Assembly: GCA_012840085.1 (NCBI GenBank)
Contig: DUMB01000096.1
Coordinates: 1 to 64,000, forward strand
Direction of reading: 5' to 3'
DNA: 64,000 nucleotides
Source: Clostridiaceae bacterium
GTDB lineage: Bacteria; Bacillota; Clostridia; Acetivibrionales; DUMB01
Part shown: piece by piece, positions 1-12,015 of the stretch
Numbering within the stretch: the first letter of the stretch is position 1
How the letters are laid out: every line of letters begins with the position of its first letter
Made by a program: the position numbers and the translations under genes
The notes under the pieces: model-generated
What the model saw: only the letters and a program-made list of their open reading frames with translations
What the model was told of the DNA's origin: nothing
Databases searched by the model: none

Positions 1-125
1 GGGCGGCAAAGGTGGCAAAGGCATTGTAGCTTGAACGAAGTGAAAGCCAGCGTCTTTAGGCGCTGGCCGGTAACTTGCCCTTATAGGGCTGAGCAAACCA
101 CCCGTTTTACGGGTGGTCATGATTT
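1..125 (+). mobile_element. Right-end remnant of an IS200/IS605-like element
   Basis: Three hairpins are packed in the first 120 bases: CCAGCG/CGCTGG (47-52/61-66), GCCC/GGGC (77-80/86-89) and the perfect 8-bp stem ACCACCCG/CGGGTGGT (97-104/110-117). Dense imperfect stems followed by a strong terminal hairpin are typical of the right end of IS200/IS605 tnpB elements, where this stretch also forms the guide-carrying omega RNA. A reading frame ends at TGA 32-34 after a Gly/Lys-rich tail and could be the last codons of a tnpB lying outside the window. The identification rests on structure and recall of similar ends; the transposase body is not visible. Confidence 0.4.
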
Positions 126-303
126 ATTCATTATCTTTTTGTTGCTGGTTCTCTAGTATTTAATTTGCATTACTTTCTTCATCCTTTTTAGACATCAATG
201 GCATCAAAGAAAAGCACAAATGTTGAAGGCCAGCAGTATGAATTAAAGTGAATTGATGGTTTTTGTTCTTCCCGTTACTCATGTTTCTGTATATGTGACT
301 GGA

Positions 304-375
304 ACGGTTGGACAATACAATACCATAAGTGCAGGTGGAGATCATTCAATGGCTATAAAAAACGGCGGGATATTT
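304..375 (+). pseudogene. RCC1-repeat protein fragment
   Basis: One frame reads ISAGGDHSMAIKNGG (about 325-369), the core of an RCC1/BNR-type beta-propeller blade (usual pattern: AGGxHSLALKxDGTVWAWG). The reading frame then runs into unrelated A/T-rich sequence and has no ribosome site. It is probably a leftover blade of a secreted or surface RCC1-repeat protein, disrupted next to the IS end on its left. Confidence 0.4.
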
Positions 376-453
376 TCAAAAAAGCTGCGGCCCGGAAGTT
401 TATATTTTTTTATGCAAAAAATAGAATTTTTTGGTTATTTTTTGAGGGATATA

Positions 454-462
454 TGTTATAAT
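454..462 (+). promoter_or_regulatory. Candidate extended -10 promoter for the MCP gene
   Basis: TGT followed by TATAAT (457-462) gives an extended -10 element, 76 bases ahead of the MCP start codon. No good -35 hexamer stands 16-18 bases upstream (T-rich DNA only), which an extended -10 can tolerate. The spacer 463-538 is AT-rich. Confidence 0.4.
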
Positions 463-538
463 GTGTATTAATAATTATGCTTATTAACATAACATAAATA
501 AAAAATACACAGATTACATATAATAGGAGAGATGTGAT

Positions 539-2266
539 ATGAGAAGTTTTTTAATGAAAAAGAGCATCAAGTTGCAAGTTACTGTTTTATTCCTAATTAT
601 TGCATTAATACTTCTCAATTTGTCTGCAGCATTGCTGTACAATCAAACAAAGTCACTGATAATAAGAGATACAACCAATAAGGCGTATAATGCAGCGGAG
701 CAAGCAAGTAGACTAATAGATATCGACGAATTCGTAAAGATTAAGACTATGGAAGACGAAGCTACTCCTGCCTATATTAAAATGAGGGAAGAACTTGCCA
801 AAATTCGTGAAATATGTGGTGCAAAATATGTTTATACCATGAGGAAAAAAGACGAAGGGAACTTTATGTATGTAATTGACGGCTCCTCCGATGAGGATTT
901 TTCACATGTAGGTGAAACTGAAGAAACTATACCAGGATATGAAACAGCATGGAGCGGTGAAGTTTATGCAGATAAAAATATTGTCCAGTATGAAAATTGG
1001 GGAACTATTCTCAGTATTTATTATCCATTAAAAAATAATGACGGAACTGTTGTCGGATTTGTAGGAGTTGATTACAATGCAGAATTTGTACATGAGGGAC
1101 TTATCAATTTTAGAACCATATGCATCATAATCATGGCCATATTCTCTGTGATAATTCTTATATGCGGATTACTGTTGTCCAATAGCATTTCAAGACCGAT
1201 AATAAAAGCAGTTGCCTATTCAAAACAATTAGCAGATTTAAATCTTGGAATGGAAGTTTCCCAAAAAGATCAAAAGCGGAATGACGAGCTCGGAGACCTG
1301 TTGCAATCTTTACATAGCATTAAAGAAAGTTTTAGGAGTGTTATCAGCAAAATAAGCTATTCATCTGAACAACTGGCGGCAACTTCACAAGAAATGGCTG
1401 CCTCATCAGAGGAAACATTAAATGCTATAGAGGAGGTCTCAAGAACTGTTGAAGAAATCGCCAAAGGCGCCTCAGAGCAGGCCCAAAGTACGGAAATGGG
1501 TACTTCAAAGGTGGTATTGTTAGGAAATATCATTGACAAAGATATCGAACAGACTAAGAATATCAGCGATATTGTAAATAATGTTACTGCTGTTGTTCAT
1601 GAGGGTCTTGCTGAAATTGAAAAGCTTATAAAGATCAACGAAGAGAACAACATAGCTAATAAGACTATTTCTGATGTAATAATAAAAACAAGCAATAGCG
1701 CGCAAAAGATAAGCCAGGCCAGCAACATTATTACTTCTATTGCGGAACAGACCAATCTTTTGGCTTTAAATGCCGCTATAGAGGCTGCAAGAGCGGGAGA
1801 ATCCGGAAAAGGCTTTGCGGTTGTGGCAGATGAGATAAGAAAATTGGCGGAGCAATCAGCAAACTCCACAAAAACAATAGGACAAATAGTTGAAGAACTG
1901 CAAATAAATTCACTAAATGCAGTAAGCGCTATGGAAAAGATATCCGAAATCACAAAGGTACAGACCGAAAGCGTTACAAAGAGCGGGGAAAAATATAAAT
2001 TGATTGATGATGCGATGAAAGGCTGCCAACAAGCAGTAAGGGAATTGAACTCATTAGGGCAGGAAATGGTTGAAATGAAAAATGTCATATTAAATACCAT
2101 GGAGGGGTTGTCTGCAATTGCAGAGGATAATTCAGCGGCTACCGAAGAAGTAAGTTCCCTGACATCACAACAAGCTGAATCTATAAGAGTTCTTTCAGAA
2201 GCCAGTGAGAATTTGTCTCAGCTTGCTCAGGATTTGCAAAGCACTGTTTTGAAGTTTAAAATGTGA
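539..2266 (+). CDS. Methyl-accepting chemotaxis protein, membrane type
   Basis: A 575-aa transmembrane chemoreceptor that passes a ligand signal to CheA/CheW. An N-terminal membrane helix (about 13-35) is followed by an extracytoplasmic sensing region (about 36-190) with a Cache-like [20 protein letters not shown] stretch, a second helix (about 195-220), a HAMP region and a long signalling coiled coil. The conserved hairpin tip [18 protein letters not shown] lies at about residues 402-420, followed by [23 protein letters not shown] stands 8 bases before the ATG. It stands alone, far from the che operon at 38-52 kb, so it could feed that kinase or another one. The ligand cannot be read from the sequence. 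Confidence 0.95.
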   Translation: MRSFLMKKSIKLQVTVLFLIIALILLNLSAALLYNQTKSLIIRDTTNKAYNAAEQASRLIDIDEFVKIKTMEDEATPAYIKMREELAKIREICGAKYVYTMRKKDEGNFMYVIDGSSDEDFSHVGETEETIPGYETAWSGEVYADKNIVQYENWGTILSIYYPLKNNDGTVVGFVGVDYNAEFVHEGLINFRTICIIIMAIFSVIILICGLLLSNSISRPIIKAVAYSKQLADLNLGMEVSQKDQKRNDELGDLLQSLHSIKESFRSVISKISYSSEQLAATSQEMAASSEETLNAIEEVSRTVEEIAKGASEQAQSTEMGTSKVVLLGNIIDKDIEQTKNISDIVNNVTAVVHEGLAEIEKLIKINEENNIANKTISDVIIKTSNSAQKISQASNIITSIAEQTNLLALNAAIEAARAGESGKGFAVVADEIRKLAEQSANSTKTIGQIVEELQINSLNAVSAMEKISEITKVQTESVTKSGEKYKLIDDAMKGCQQAVRELNSLGQEMVEMKNVILNTMEGLSAIAEDNSAATEEVSSLTSQQAESIRVLSEASENLSQLAQDLQSTVLKFKM

Positions 2267-2309
2267 AAAGATTAACATACATCACCATTGTATAATACGA
2301 TGTATAATG

Positions 2310-2373
2310 CGAGCCGGCCTACATACACCGGGAAAAGCAATTTTCGCTCCTTGTTACACATAATGCCGGCTCG
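2310..2373 (+). repeat. Long-loop hairpin after the MCP gene
   Basis: CGAGCCGGC (2310-2318) and GCCGGCTCG (2365-2373) form a perfect 9-bp GC-rich stem enclosing 46 bases. No T-run follows on either strand, so this is not a classical terminator. It may be an mRNA 3'-end stabiliser or a remnant of a mobile element. The rest of 2267-2508 shows no gene. Confidence 0.35.
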
Positions 2374-2508
2374 AACCATATGGGCATAAACAGACTGCTG
2401 AAAAATGGATGATAAAAAATTTATATTAATTGATTGAAAAAGGGAAAAGGTAAGGTCTGTGAGACATATACTTTTTTAGATGAAAACTTTTATTTATAAG
2501 GGGTATCT

Positions 2509-3270
2509 ATGAAAAAAGCAATCAGTTTATTATTAGGAATTGTATTGATAACAAGCATAATCTTTTTATCAGCTTGTGGAGAAAAGAAATCCGGGGAAAA
2601 GAAATCCATTACAGATACTCACATGCCTGAAGAGAAAAGCACGGAAGAATTGATAACAGAGCAGACAGTACCTGACCCGGAAACAGATTCCCCGTCAGAT
2701 TCGCAGGAGAATTCAGGCGAAGTATTAAAAATTCAACCAGAAAGTCCGGACGAAGTGTTGAAAATTATGGAGATGCCTTTTGAAGACGGAAAGACACTAA
2801 CATTATTTGTGATTGGAAAAAAAGCAGAAGGTGATATCGGGCTGTACGGTGTACGTGAGGTTCGCGTCTATGAAGGGGAGAATCTGCTTCAATCAATTCT
2901 TGTTAAGGAAGCCATAGATATCGATGGTGTTGATGGAATTGATGAAGGCTATACGTCATGTTTTTCAAAAGTAGATTCAGCGGCATTGAAAGATGTTAAC
3001 TTTGATGGATATTTGGATCTGGAGGTTTGCGGATGGACTCCGAACAACAGTATCCCGTATTATTACTGGTGCTGGAATAATGACACACAGCAGTTTGAGT
3101 ATGGTTTTTGCTTGCAATTAACGGGAATAGATGAAGAAAACAAACTGCTAATAGCGTCGTATAAGGTAGAGAATGGTTTATATTACACTGACTATTATCG
3201 TGTTAACGAAAAAAAACAAGCTGGAGCTGGTAAAAAGAGAGATAGAAGATCTCAGACCAAACTAAAATGA
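2509..3270 (+). CDS. Putative lipoprotein, function unknown
   Basis: 253 aa. The N-terminus is a lipoprotein signal (basic MKK, hydrophobic 4-20, lipobox LSAC with Cys at about 23). A Ser/Glu/Thr/Pro-rich linker follows (about 25-85), then a folded part containing DVNFDGYLDL, an Asp-rich loop like the calcium-binding loops of FG-GAP/XAC2610-type domains. The ending (about 233-253) is unusually basic (KKRDRRSQTK), and the stop overlaps the start of a 39-aa ORF by ATGA, so either the two are translationally coupled or the natural C-terminus has been altered by a frameshift. The protein is expected on the outer face of the membrane. No specific function can be assigned. Confidence 0.75.
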   Translation: MKKAISLLLGIVLITSIIFLSACGEKKSGEKKSITDTHMPEEKSTEELITEQTVPDPETDSPSDSQENSGEVLKIQPESPDEVLKIMEMPFEDGKTLTLFVIGKKAEGDIGLYGVREVRVYEGENLLQSILVKEAIDIDGVDGIDEGYTSCFSKVDSAALKDVNFDGYLDLEVCGWTPNNSIPYYYWCWNNDTQQFEYGFCLQLTGIDEENKLLIASYKVENGLYYTDYYRVNEKKQAGAGKKRDRRSQTKLK

Positions 3271-3386
3271 CGGCAAAATTATTCTCAGAACTGCTTCAGG
3301 AAGAAATAAAACAATTAACATATTATAAAAAGAAATTAAAGAACTTAACCTATGACAAAATTGAAAAATTAATGAGAGGACAATAA
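3267..3386 (+). CDS. Small ORF (39 aa) overlapping the lipoprotein stop
   Basis: An ATG at 3267 inside the ATGA of the lipoprotein stop opens a 39-codon frame ending 3386, two bases before the AlkD-like start. The product would be charged and helical (FSELLQEEIKQLTYYKKKLK...). Its codon pattern looks coding and its end supplies the AGAGGA ribosome site of the next gene. It could be a real coupled small protein, or the displaced tail of another protein joined after a rearrangement. I do not recognise a family. Confidence 0.35.
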   Translation: MTAKLFSELLQEEIKQLTYYKKKLKNLTYDKIEKLMRGQ

Positions 3387-3388
3387 CA

Positions 3389-4063
3389 ATGAAAGAGATA
3401 CAGAAAAGGTTATTCTTCATGGCGGATAGTAAGTATGCAGAATTCCAGGCTAAATTGATTCCCACTGTACCACCGGACAAGTTTATTGGTGTCAGGGTTC
3501 CGGTGTTACGCAAGTTCAGCAAGGAATTTGAAAAAGATCCTATGTGCTGCGAATTCCTGAATACGCTGCCTCATGAGTATTTTGATGAAAATCTTCTTCA
3601 TTCTGTTCTGCTTGGGAGAATCAAAGATTATGACAAATGCATAGCGGCAGTTGAAGTATTTCTGCCATACATTGATAACTGGGCTGTATGTGATACGCTA
3701 AATCCTAAAGTATTCAGCAAGCATAAAAATGAGCTTCTTCAGAAAATCAAAGAGTGGGCCGCTTCTGAGAAAACATACACATGCCGCTTTGGTATAACTA
3801 TGTTAATGACGCATTATCTCGATAAGGATTTCAAAGAGGAGTATTTGGAGATTCCGGCAAGTGTCACAAGTGAAGAATATTATGTCAGAATGGTGGTAGC
3901 CTGGTATTTTGCAACCGCTCTGGCAAAGCAGTGGGATGCAACAATTCCGTACATTGAAGGGCGCAGGCTTCCGGAATGGACACATAACAAAACCATTCAA
4001 AAGGCTTGTGAGAGCTACCGGATAACGGATGAACAAAAAGCCTATCTTAAGACTTTAAGATAG
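3389..4063 (+). CDS. DNA alkylation repair protein, AlkD-like HEAT-fold glycosylase
   Basis: 224 aa, the normal length for the DNA_alkylation (PF08713) family. These monofunctional glycosylases remove N3- and N7-alkylated purines by trapping extruded bases, using a superhelix of HEAT-like helices. Family-like features are GVRVPVLRKFSKEF near residue 34, DNWAVCDTL near 108 (the conserved DNW/CD segment) and the C-terminal TIQKACESYRI pattern. AGAGGA lies 9 bases upstream of the ATG. It directly follows the 39-aa ORF. Paralogues in Firmicutes are often uncharacterised, so the exact substrate is inferred. Confidence 0.85.
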   Translation: MKEIQKRLFFMADSKYAEFQAKLIPTVPPDKFIGVRVPVLRKFSKEFEKDPMCCEFLNTLPHEYFDENLLHSVLLGRIKDYDKCIAAVEVFLPYIDNWAVCDTLNPKVFSKHKNELLQKIKEWAASEKTYTCRFGITMLMTHYLDKDFKEEYLEIPASVTSEEYYVRMVVAWYFATALAKQWDATIPYIEGRRLPEWTHNKTIQKACESYRITDEQKAYLKTLR

Positions 4064-4085
4064 AAAAGGTTCACTTTTTCGAAAA

Positions 4086-4164
4086 TTGACCTTTCCCACT
4101 TTAATTATATCATATAGAAAATCGTAAATGCAGACTATTACTTCTAATTTTCCAGTGCTATAAT
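4086..4164 (+). promoter_or_regulatory. Candidate promoters for the rifampicin phosphotransferase gene
   Basis: TTGACC (4086-4091) with TATCAT (4108-4113) at 16-base spacing is one candidate. A separate perfect TATAAT (4159-4164) lies 80 bases before the start codon but lacks a clear -35. Neither is proven. Confidence 0.35.
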
Positions 4165-4232
4165 GCAATAACATGCGAAAGAATGTTATCAAAATTATCA
4201 AAGATGGAATTTTTAAAAGAGTTACTATTTAA

Positions 4233-6860
<2,628 letters not shown>

Positions 6861-7036
6861 CGGAGAATACAAGGGGATAGAAAGTGATGAGTTGCTTTTA
6901 TTTCCAATTTAAATGGATAATGATATAATATGTTGTATATTTAGCCACAAGTAATTTAGCTCAGGTAATATAAATCATTGAATTGCATGAAAAATACAGT
7001 ATAAAGCCATTATAAGAGGAAAAGGGAGAAAGTATT

Positions 7037-7393
7037 ATGGTATTTGTATGTTACCCGAAATGCACCACCTGCCAGAAGGCCAGAAAGTGGCTTGAAGCAA
7101 ACGGTATAGCCTTTGAAGAAAGACATATTAAAGAAAAGAATCCTTCAATCGAGGAATTGAAGGAGTGGCATAAAATGAGCGGTTTGCCGCTAAGGAAGTT
7201 CTTCAATACCAGCGGCTTGCTGTATAAGGAATTGAAGCTGAAGGACAAGCTCCCGGCCATGAGTGAAGATGAACAGTATAACCTGTTGGCATCAGACGGC
7301 ATGATTGTGAAGCGTCCTATTCTCATCGGTGACGGATTTGTTCTGGTAGGTTTTAACGAAGCTGATTGGAAAGCGGCTCTTGGAATCGAATAA
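7037..7393 (+). CDS. ArsC/Spx-family thioredoxin-fold protein
   Basis: 118 aa, full length for the ArsC family (PF03960). The N-terminal CxxC motif (YPKCTTCQKARKWL, residues 6-19) and the conserved central KFFNTSGLLYKEL and KRPILI segments identify it. Members include arsenate reductases, the RNA-polymerase-binding regulator Spx and YusI/YffB-type proteins. The CTTC motif and the RPILI strand resemble the YusI group; nothing nearby is an ars gene, so a role in arsenate reduction is doubtful. GGGAG lies 9 bases upstream of the ATG. Monocistronic. Confidence 0.85.
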   Translation: MVFVCYPKCTTCQKARKWLEANGIAFEERHIKEKNPSIEELKEWHKMSGLPLRKFFNTSGLLYKELKLKDKLPAMSEDEQYNLLASDGMIVKRPILIGDGFVLVGFNEADWKAALGIE

Positions 7394-7454
7394 CCAGCCT
7401 TGATAACCGATTTCAAGACCATCGGAATTGATAAAACAAGCAGGTAAGTTACTA

Positions 7455-7494
7455 ATCGTAGTTGCTGATATCTTATCGAAGTTGCTAATATCCT
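7455..7494 (+). repeat. 20-bp tandem duplication
   Basis: ATCGTAGTTGCTGATATCTT is followed directly by ATCGAAGTTGCTAATATCCT (17 of 20 identical). It lies between the ArsC-family gene and the peptidase gene. Confidence 0.7.
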
Positions 7495-7536
7495 ATTGGC
7501 AAAATTAATTATAATAAAGAATCGGAGAAATGAGGA

Positions 7537-8703
7537 ATGGAACTATTAGCGAAAATTGCAAAACCTAGACCTGCAGGAACCATTCAAAACCAGGAGATTA
7601 CGGAATTTATCGGATCATACCTGGAAAGCTTAGGGTATAGAACGAGAAAGGTACCCTTTAGCTGTAAAGTATGGGAATCAAAAGAATCATTTTTACTGAT
7701 TGACGGAAATAAGTTGGCATTACAGGCAAGTCCCTTTTCACAGCCGTTTGCCGGCACAAGAAGGGCTATGGTTGTAAGAAATCTGGAAGAACTTGAAAGA
7801 GCGGAATGTGAAGGCAGAATATTATTTTTGACAGATGATTTGGCGCAAGAATCATTACAGCCTAAGGATTATCCATTCTATTATCCGGATGAGCATAAAG
7901 CAATTATTGATTGCCTGGAAGCCAAAAAACCTTGTGCAATTATAGCTGCTACAGGTGGAACGCCTATGAGTGGTCTTAAGCCCTTTCCTGTAATTGAAGA
8001 TGGAAATTTTCATATTCCTGTAGCCAGCCTTGATAAAGAGATTTTTTCAGAAATAGAAGATAAAGTATTGGAAAAAGATATGGAACTGTCTATTGCCTCG
8101 AAAAGCAATGTTGCAACAGCATATCAGCTGATTGCATCAAAAAAAGTTGCTGATCCTAAAGGTACAATTGCGATTTGTGCCCATATGGACAGTAAGTACA
8201 ATACAGACGGTGCGCTGGATAATGCTTCCGGAGTGGCAACAATGCTTTATGCTGCAAAGGCCATTGAAACTGAAAGATATGACATTGATATTGTTCCCTT
8301 TAATTCCGAAGAATACTATGACCCGCAAGGAGAACTTATCTATTTGGAAGATCTTCAGAAAAGGGGAAAAGAAGTATCGCTTCTTATTAATATTGACACA
8401 GTAGCACATGTAGGATCCCAGATGGCAGTTGCAACTTTTAATTTTGATGAGAAAGAACAGCTGGAACTGGATAACATAATGCGAAGTTGTACCAATATCG
8501 TTGGCGGTCAGCCTTGGTACGCCGGAGACCATTCAATTTTCGCCTTTGGCGGAACAAAATGTGTTTTGATTTATGCATCAGATTTATTTGAAGGATGTTT
8601 ATCCTATACCCATTGTCCGAAAGATACAATCGACCTGGTTGATAAAAAGTTAATTGAAAATGCAGCAGAGTATATATGTAAAGTAGTGAATACTTATAAA
8701 TAG
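7537..8703 (+). CDS. M28-family zinc aminopeptidase-like protein
   Basis: 388 aa. The C-terminal half is an M28 di-zinc peptidase domain: metal ligands appear as AHMDSK (His/Asp near 215), DGALDNASG (bridging Asp near 226), NSEEYYDPQGE (Glu pair near 255), INIDT (Asp near 288) and SYTHCPKDT (last His near 362). The N-terminal part (about 75-190) looks like the PA-type insert found in several M28 enzymes. No signal peptide is seen, so it is probably cytosolic. CGGAG lies 9 bases before the ATG. All ligands are present, so it is predicted active; the substrate is unknown. Confidence 0.88.
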   Translation: MELLAKIAKPRPAGTIQNQEITEFIGSYLESLGYRTRKVPFSCKVWESKESFLLIDGNKLALQASPFSQPFAGTRRAMVVRNLEELERAECEGRILFLTDDLAQESLQPKDYPFYYPDEHKAIIDCLEAKKPCAIIAATGGTPMSGLKPFPVIEDGNFHIPVASLDKEIFSEIEDKVLEKDMELSIASKSNVATAYQLIASKKVADPKGTIAICAHMDSKYNTDGALDNASGVATMLYAAKAIETERYDIDIVPFNSEEYYDPQGELIYLEDLQKRGKEVSLLINIDTVAHVGSQMAVATFNFDEKEQLELDNIMRSCTNIVGGQPWYAGDHSIFAFGGTKCVLIYASDLFEGCLSYTHCPKDTIDLVDKKLIENAAEYICKVVNTYK

Positions 8704-8787
8704 AAAAGCAGAAAATGTATCGTAACCCAATTTTGAATTTGTCTGGTGGCATTTTGCTGCAGATTATTTATAGAAAGGGGAAGTAAC

Positions 8788-9153
8788 ATGGAGTACAAAA
8801 TCTTAGGCAGGAAAAATGATATTGCACTGATTATAACTGATGAGATTGTTATCAAAGATGCCCAATCCGCATTAGATCTGATTGCGGCTGTACAATATGA
8901 AACCGATTGTGATAAACTTATAGTCCATAAGTCCTGTGTGGCTGATGATTTCTTTGTTTTAAGCACGGGAGTTGCAGGCGAAATATTGCAGAAGTTTATC
9001 AACTATCGCAAAAAAATTGCCATTGTCGGAGATTATTCAAAATACACAAGCAAAGCTCTTAAGGACTTTATATATGAATGCAATAAAGGAAACAGCATCT
9101 ATTTTGTACCGAGCGTAGATGAGGCACTGCTTAAGTTAGACAACGCTGAATAA
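8788..9153 (+). CDS. DUF4180 domain protein
   Basis: 121 aa from the ATG at 8788, preceded by AAAGGGG at 5-8 bases; the frame stays open 14 codons further upstream but without a ribosome site. It matches the DUF4180 family closely in pattern (SALDLIAAVQYETDCDKLI, ADDFFVLSTGVAGEILQKF, YRKKIAIVGDYSKYTSKAL, FIYECNKG). The fold predicted for this family is STAS-like alpha/beta. The function is unknown. It may be cotranscribed with the methyltransferase 134 bases downstream. Confidence 0.85.
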   Translation: MEYKILGRKNDIALIITDEIVIKDAQSALDLIAAVQYETDCDKLIVHKSCVADDFFVLSTGVAGEILQKFINYRKKIAIVGDYSKYTSKALKDFIYECNKGNSIYFVPSVDEALLKLDNAE

Positions 9154-9287
9154 GCTTTAGTTGAATGTACCTGATATGCAGCGGCTAAATTCAGCGGTCA
9201 ATTGATGTTATGTCTGGAAGAGGCCATCTGAATCCCGGGAGGTACTGCTACGTCAGCGGCAGCATGGAAGGTAAGAGAGGAATTATT

Positions 9288-9986
9288 ATGGATAGAGATT
9301 ATCTGGAACTGAAGAAATGGCTTGAGGAGACGAAAGACGAACCCCTTGAAACAATGTCAGGTTTCTTTGAAGCCCGTATCGACTCATATGAAGAACACAT
9401 GGCACGGTGGCAGGGCCATTATAAGTGGATGGCAGAATTATTGCCTGCATCTGTTGAAAGCCTTTTGGATATCGGATGCGGAAGCGGTCTTGAGCTGGAT
9501 TACATATTTAAACGCTTCCCCAATTTGCAAACGGTTGGAGTTGACCTATCCAAAAAGATGCTACAGAAGCTATACACAAAGCATCATGATAAAAATTTAT
9601 CTTTGGTTTGTGAGGATTATTTTACATATGATATGGGAAAAGAGCGTTTTGATGCAGTTGTCGCTTTTCAAACTTTACATCATTACACCATCGAAAGTAA
9701 GGAAATTCTGTTTAAGAAAATATTCGACTGCCTGAAGCAAGGCGGCGTATATCTTGAATGCGATTACATTGCTACATCACAGGAGATAGAAGACCTCGCA
9801 TTTTCTGAATGCAGGAGACGGCGGTTAAGAGATGGAATAAAAGATGATGCTTTTGTGCATTTTGATATACCTTTAACTCTTGAACACGAACTGAACGCTA
9901 TTAGAACAGCAGGATTCAGCATAGTTGAACTAGTGGGGTTTTTACCGGAAGATAATCATACTGCGATGATCAGAGCTATAAAATAA
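9288..9986 (+). CDS. Class I SAM-dependent methyltransferase
   Basis: 232 aa from the ATG at 9288 (GAGAGGA, 6 bases upstream), preferred over an in-frame start at 9210 that lacks a ribosome site. Motif I LLDIGCGSGLELDYI (residues 65-79) binds SAM; VGVDLSKKML carries the acidic residue for the ribose; FDAVVAFQTLHHY and LKQGGVYLECDY are motifs IV and V. The layout fits methyltransferase domain 25/31 families. The substrate is unknown. It ends 3 bases from the convergent MCP gene. Confidence 0.85.
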   Translation: MDRDYLELKKWLEETKDEPLETMSGFFEARIDSYEEHMARWQGHYKWMAELLPASVESLLDIGCGSGLELDYIFKRFPNLQTVGVDLSKKMLQKLYTKHHDKNLSLVCEDYFTYDMGKERFDAVVAFQTLHHYTIESKEILFKKIFDCLKQGGVYLECDYIATSQEIEDLAFSECRRRRLRDGIKDDAFVHFDIPLTLEHELNAIRTAGFSIVELVGFLPEDNHTAMIRAIK

Positions 9987-9989
9987 TGA

Positions 9990-11477
9990 TTAGTGGCTCT
10001 CCTGATACTTACACATATCCAATAACTCCTGGCTTAAATTCTTCAACTGCTGTATGGATTGTGAAATCATGTCAATAGACTCGTTTTCTGAGGAAATGGT
10101 AGATACAATTTCCTCCGTAGCTGCTGTATTTTCTTCGGTAATTGCTACAGTCAATTCGATTTGCTCTTTAAGCTTATGGAATTCATTGGTAGTTTGCCAA
10201 ATAATGTCCGTGCTGTTTTTCAGCTGACGGTTAATCATGTCAAAGGATTCTTTCATAGAGTTAAATGACTTGGTAATTTCTTGCAACAAAAATTGTCCAT
10301 TCTCGACAGCTTGCTTGCCTTCATGAGATTTCTCCTGAGCAGCTTTTGATTTTTCGAATATTTGATGTGTGACCTTCGTAATACGGGAAGTAATTTCACT
10401 GCTCTGTTCGGCAAGTTTGCGAACTTCGTCGGCCACAACAGCAAACCCTTTTCCTTGCTCACCTGCGCGGGCTGCTTCAATCGCTGCATTTAAGGCCAAC
10501 ATGTTGGTTTGCTTGGCAATATTTTGGATACCGAGTAATAAGGAATCAACCATCTCAAGGCTTTCTTGCAATTCATCCACAGTTGATGTGGCAGTCTGGA
10601 CCGAATCATTTAAGGTATTCATATATACACTGACCTGATTAACCCTGTGCCAGTTTTCTTGCATATTGAGGTTCATTTCCTGAGATTTTGCCGCCACCTC
10701 TTGTGATACTGCTGCTGTTTTATCCATGTTCTTTAATGAGAACAGAACTGAGTCATTGATTTGTGTAATATTTTGTGCTTCGCAGCTGATAGCCGTAGCC
10801 ATTTGTTCAACTGCCCCTAAAATAGACCGGCTGCTTTGATGGATTCTATCCATGTTCAGCTTTACATTATTAGTACTATCATTCAGCTTTACTGCACTTT
10901 GATCGATTGTATGAATAAGATCTGTCAATTGCTGAACAAGCTTTTGGGCTTCCTGTTCTTTTTGAATAGAGTTCAAAATTAGCTTGTTTCCCGCGTCCGC
11001 TAAAAAGTATAAAGCAGCCAGGGCACCACAAACTACTGAATATACTGTAATGAACAACGGTATATTGTATTCAGGGCCTAAAAAGCTGGTGGGGACACAA
11101 AGATATAAAATAATAATAAAAATGCTAACCACTGCACCGAAAATTAATATCAACTGTTTATCGAAATAAAGAGCGATAATGATTACAGTACAGAATAATA
11201 TATAATGCTTGTTTAAGGCGAATTTATCAAGAAAAAACAGCGCAAAAACAGTAATGAAGGGTAGTAGTGCGAAAAGCAAGCCTTTTACTTTATCAGGAGT
11301 TGGAATAAAATAGTTGAGAGTGGCTAACCCGCCCACAGCAACTCCGGCAATAATATAGAGCTTACTGGCTCCAAACCCGCGCAAGTAGATTAATGGAATT
11401 ACTATTAAAGCAATAAGGCAAAAGATTAAAAATAAATTAATTTTGTGTACCTTTTTACAGTGAAAAGTGTAATTCAT
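9990..11477 (-). CDS. Methyl-accepting chemotaxis protein with multi-helix membrane anchor
   Basis: 495 aa. Residues 12-165 are a bundle of about six hydrophobic helices with very short loops and no extracytoplasmic sensor domain. A coiled-coil signalling domain follows with no recognisable HAMP; the tip [36 protein letters not shown] lies at about residues 327-362 (quoted in parts). Such receptors are thought to sense membrane-linked signals such as energy state or hydrophobic ligands, or to bind through the helices. The gene is monocistronic and convergent with the methyltransferase gene. Confidence 0.92.
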   Translation of the reverse strand: MNYTFHCKKVHKINLFLIFCLIALIVIPLIYLRGFGASKLYIIAGVAVGGLATLNYFIPTPDKVKGLLFALLPFITVFALFFLDKFALNKHYILFCTVIIIALYFDKQLILIFGAVVSIFIIILYLCVPTSFLGPEYNIPLFITVYSVVCGALAALYFLADAGNKLILNSIQKEQEAQKLVQQLTDLIHTIDQSAVKLNDSTNNVKLNMDRIHQSSRSILGAVEQMATAISCEAQNITQINDSVLFSLKNMDKTAAVSQEVAAKSQEMNLNMQENWHRVNQVSVYMNTLNDSVQTATSTVDELQESLEMVDSLLLGIQNIAKQTNMLALNAAIEAARAGEQGKGFAVVADEVRKLAEQSSEITSRITKVTHQIFEKSKAAQEKSHEGKQAVENGQFLLQEITKSFNSMKESFDMINRQLKNSTDIIWQTTNEFHKLKEQIELTVAITEENTAATEEIVSTISSENESIDMISQSIQQLKNLSQELLDMCKYQESH

Positions 11478-12015
11478 TGTTTATCTCCTGCCATGAAGTA
11501 ATGCATGCTACATACTAAAGCTGCTATAAATTAATGCTGCAAATATTATCATTTTTTGATTATTCTATAATTTTTTAATTACATTTTCAATAACAATTTT
11601 AATAACAATTTCAATAAATAACAATTTTGAACTGAGGATTAAGTTTTAGTATAACCTTGATTTTACTGGATTTACCTAAATATATCCGTCTTGCTGTTTT
11701 TAGGATAATTGTCCTTGCGGCCGGGGTCATGTGGTTCTATAATTGTTATATTGAAATAAACGACAAATATGATAATGATATATATCATTATTTATTGAGC
11801 ACGCCCCATTGTTTAATCCCGGTGTGAATGTTAAAAAGATAACGATTTGAAAATAACTGACTGTGTTGATTATTGAAGGGGTTCCGGGGCTTTTACGATT
11901 ACCGGTATATAACGTTCATACTTTGGTTATTATGCCTGCGTTTATAAATTCAGTGGGATGACGAAATACAAAACCATAATTTGAAATACAAATTATGACT
12001 TAAGGAGGGGTATAT
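11478..12015. other. Gene-free spacer with short repeats and a 20-bp palindrome
   Basis: Upstream of the minus-strand MCP and of the plus-strand acetyltransferase. It holds A/T-rich repeats of the type TAACAATTT (about 11583-11630) and one perfect 20-bp palindrome (listed separately). No open frame or structured RNA was recognised. Confidence 0.6.
11772..11791. promoter_or_regulatory. Perfect 20-bp palindrome, operator candidate
   Basis: ATAATGATATATATCATTAT is a perfect inverted repeat. It loosely resembles Fur/PerR-type boxes (GATAATGAT half-site on the left) but lacks their exact spacing. It lies 225 bases before the acetyltransferase start and 294 bases from the MCP start. Confidence 0.3.

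Noticed and set aside
160-345. 61-aa minus-strand ORF near the IS end
   Set aside because: No ribosome site and no similarity; the plus strand carries a recognisable RCC1 fragment instead.
1597-2100. Long minus-strand ORF of 167 aa opposite the MCP
   Set aside because: Mirror of MCP codon usage (Ser/Ala/Ile-rich); no ribosome site; several similar antisense frames lie opposite the other MCP genes.
11772-11791. Calling the 20-bp palindrome a Fur or PerR box
   Set aside because: Half-sites and spacing differ from both consensus boxes and no iron or peroxide gene is adjacent; kept only as an unassigned palindrome.
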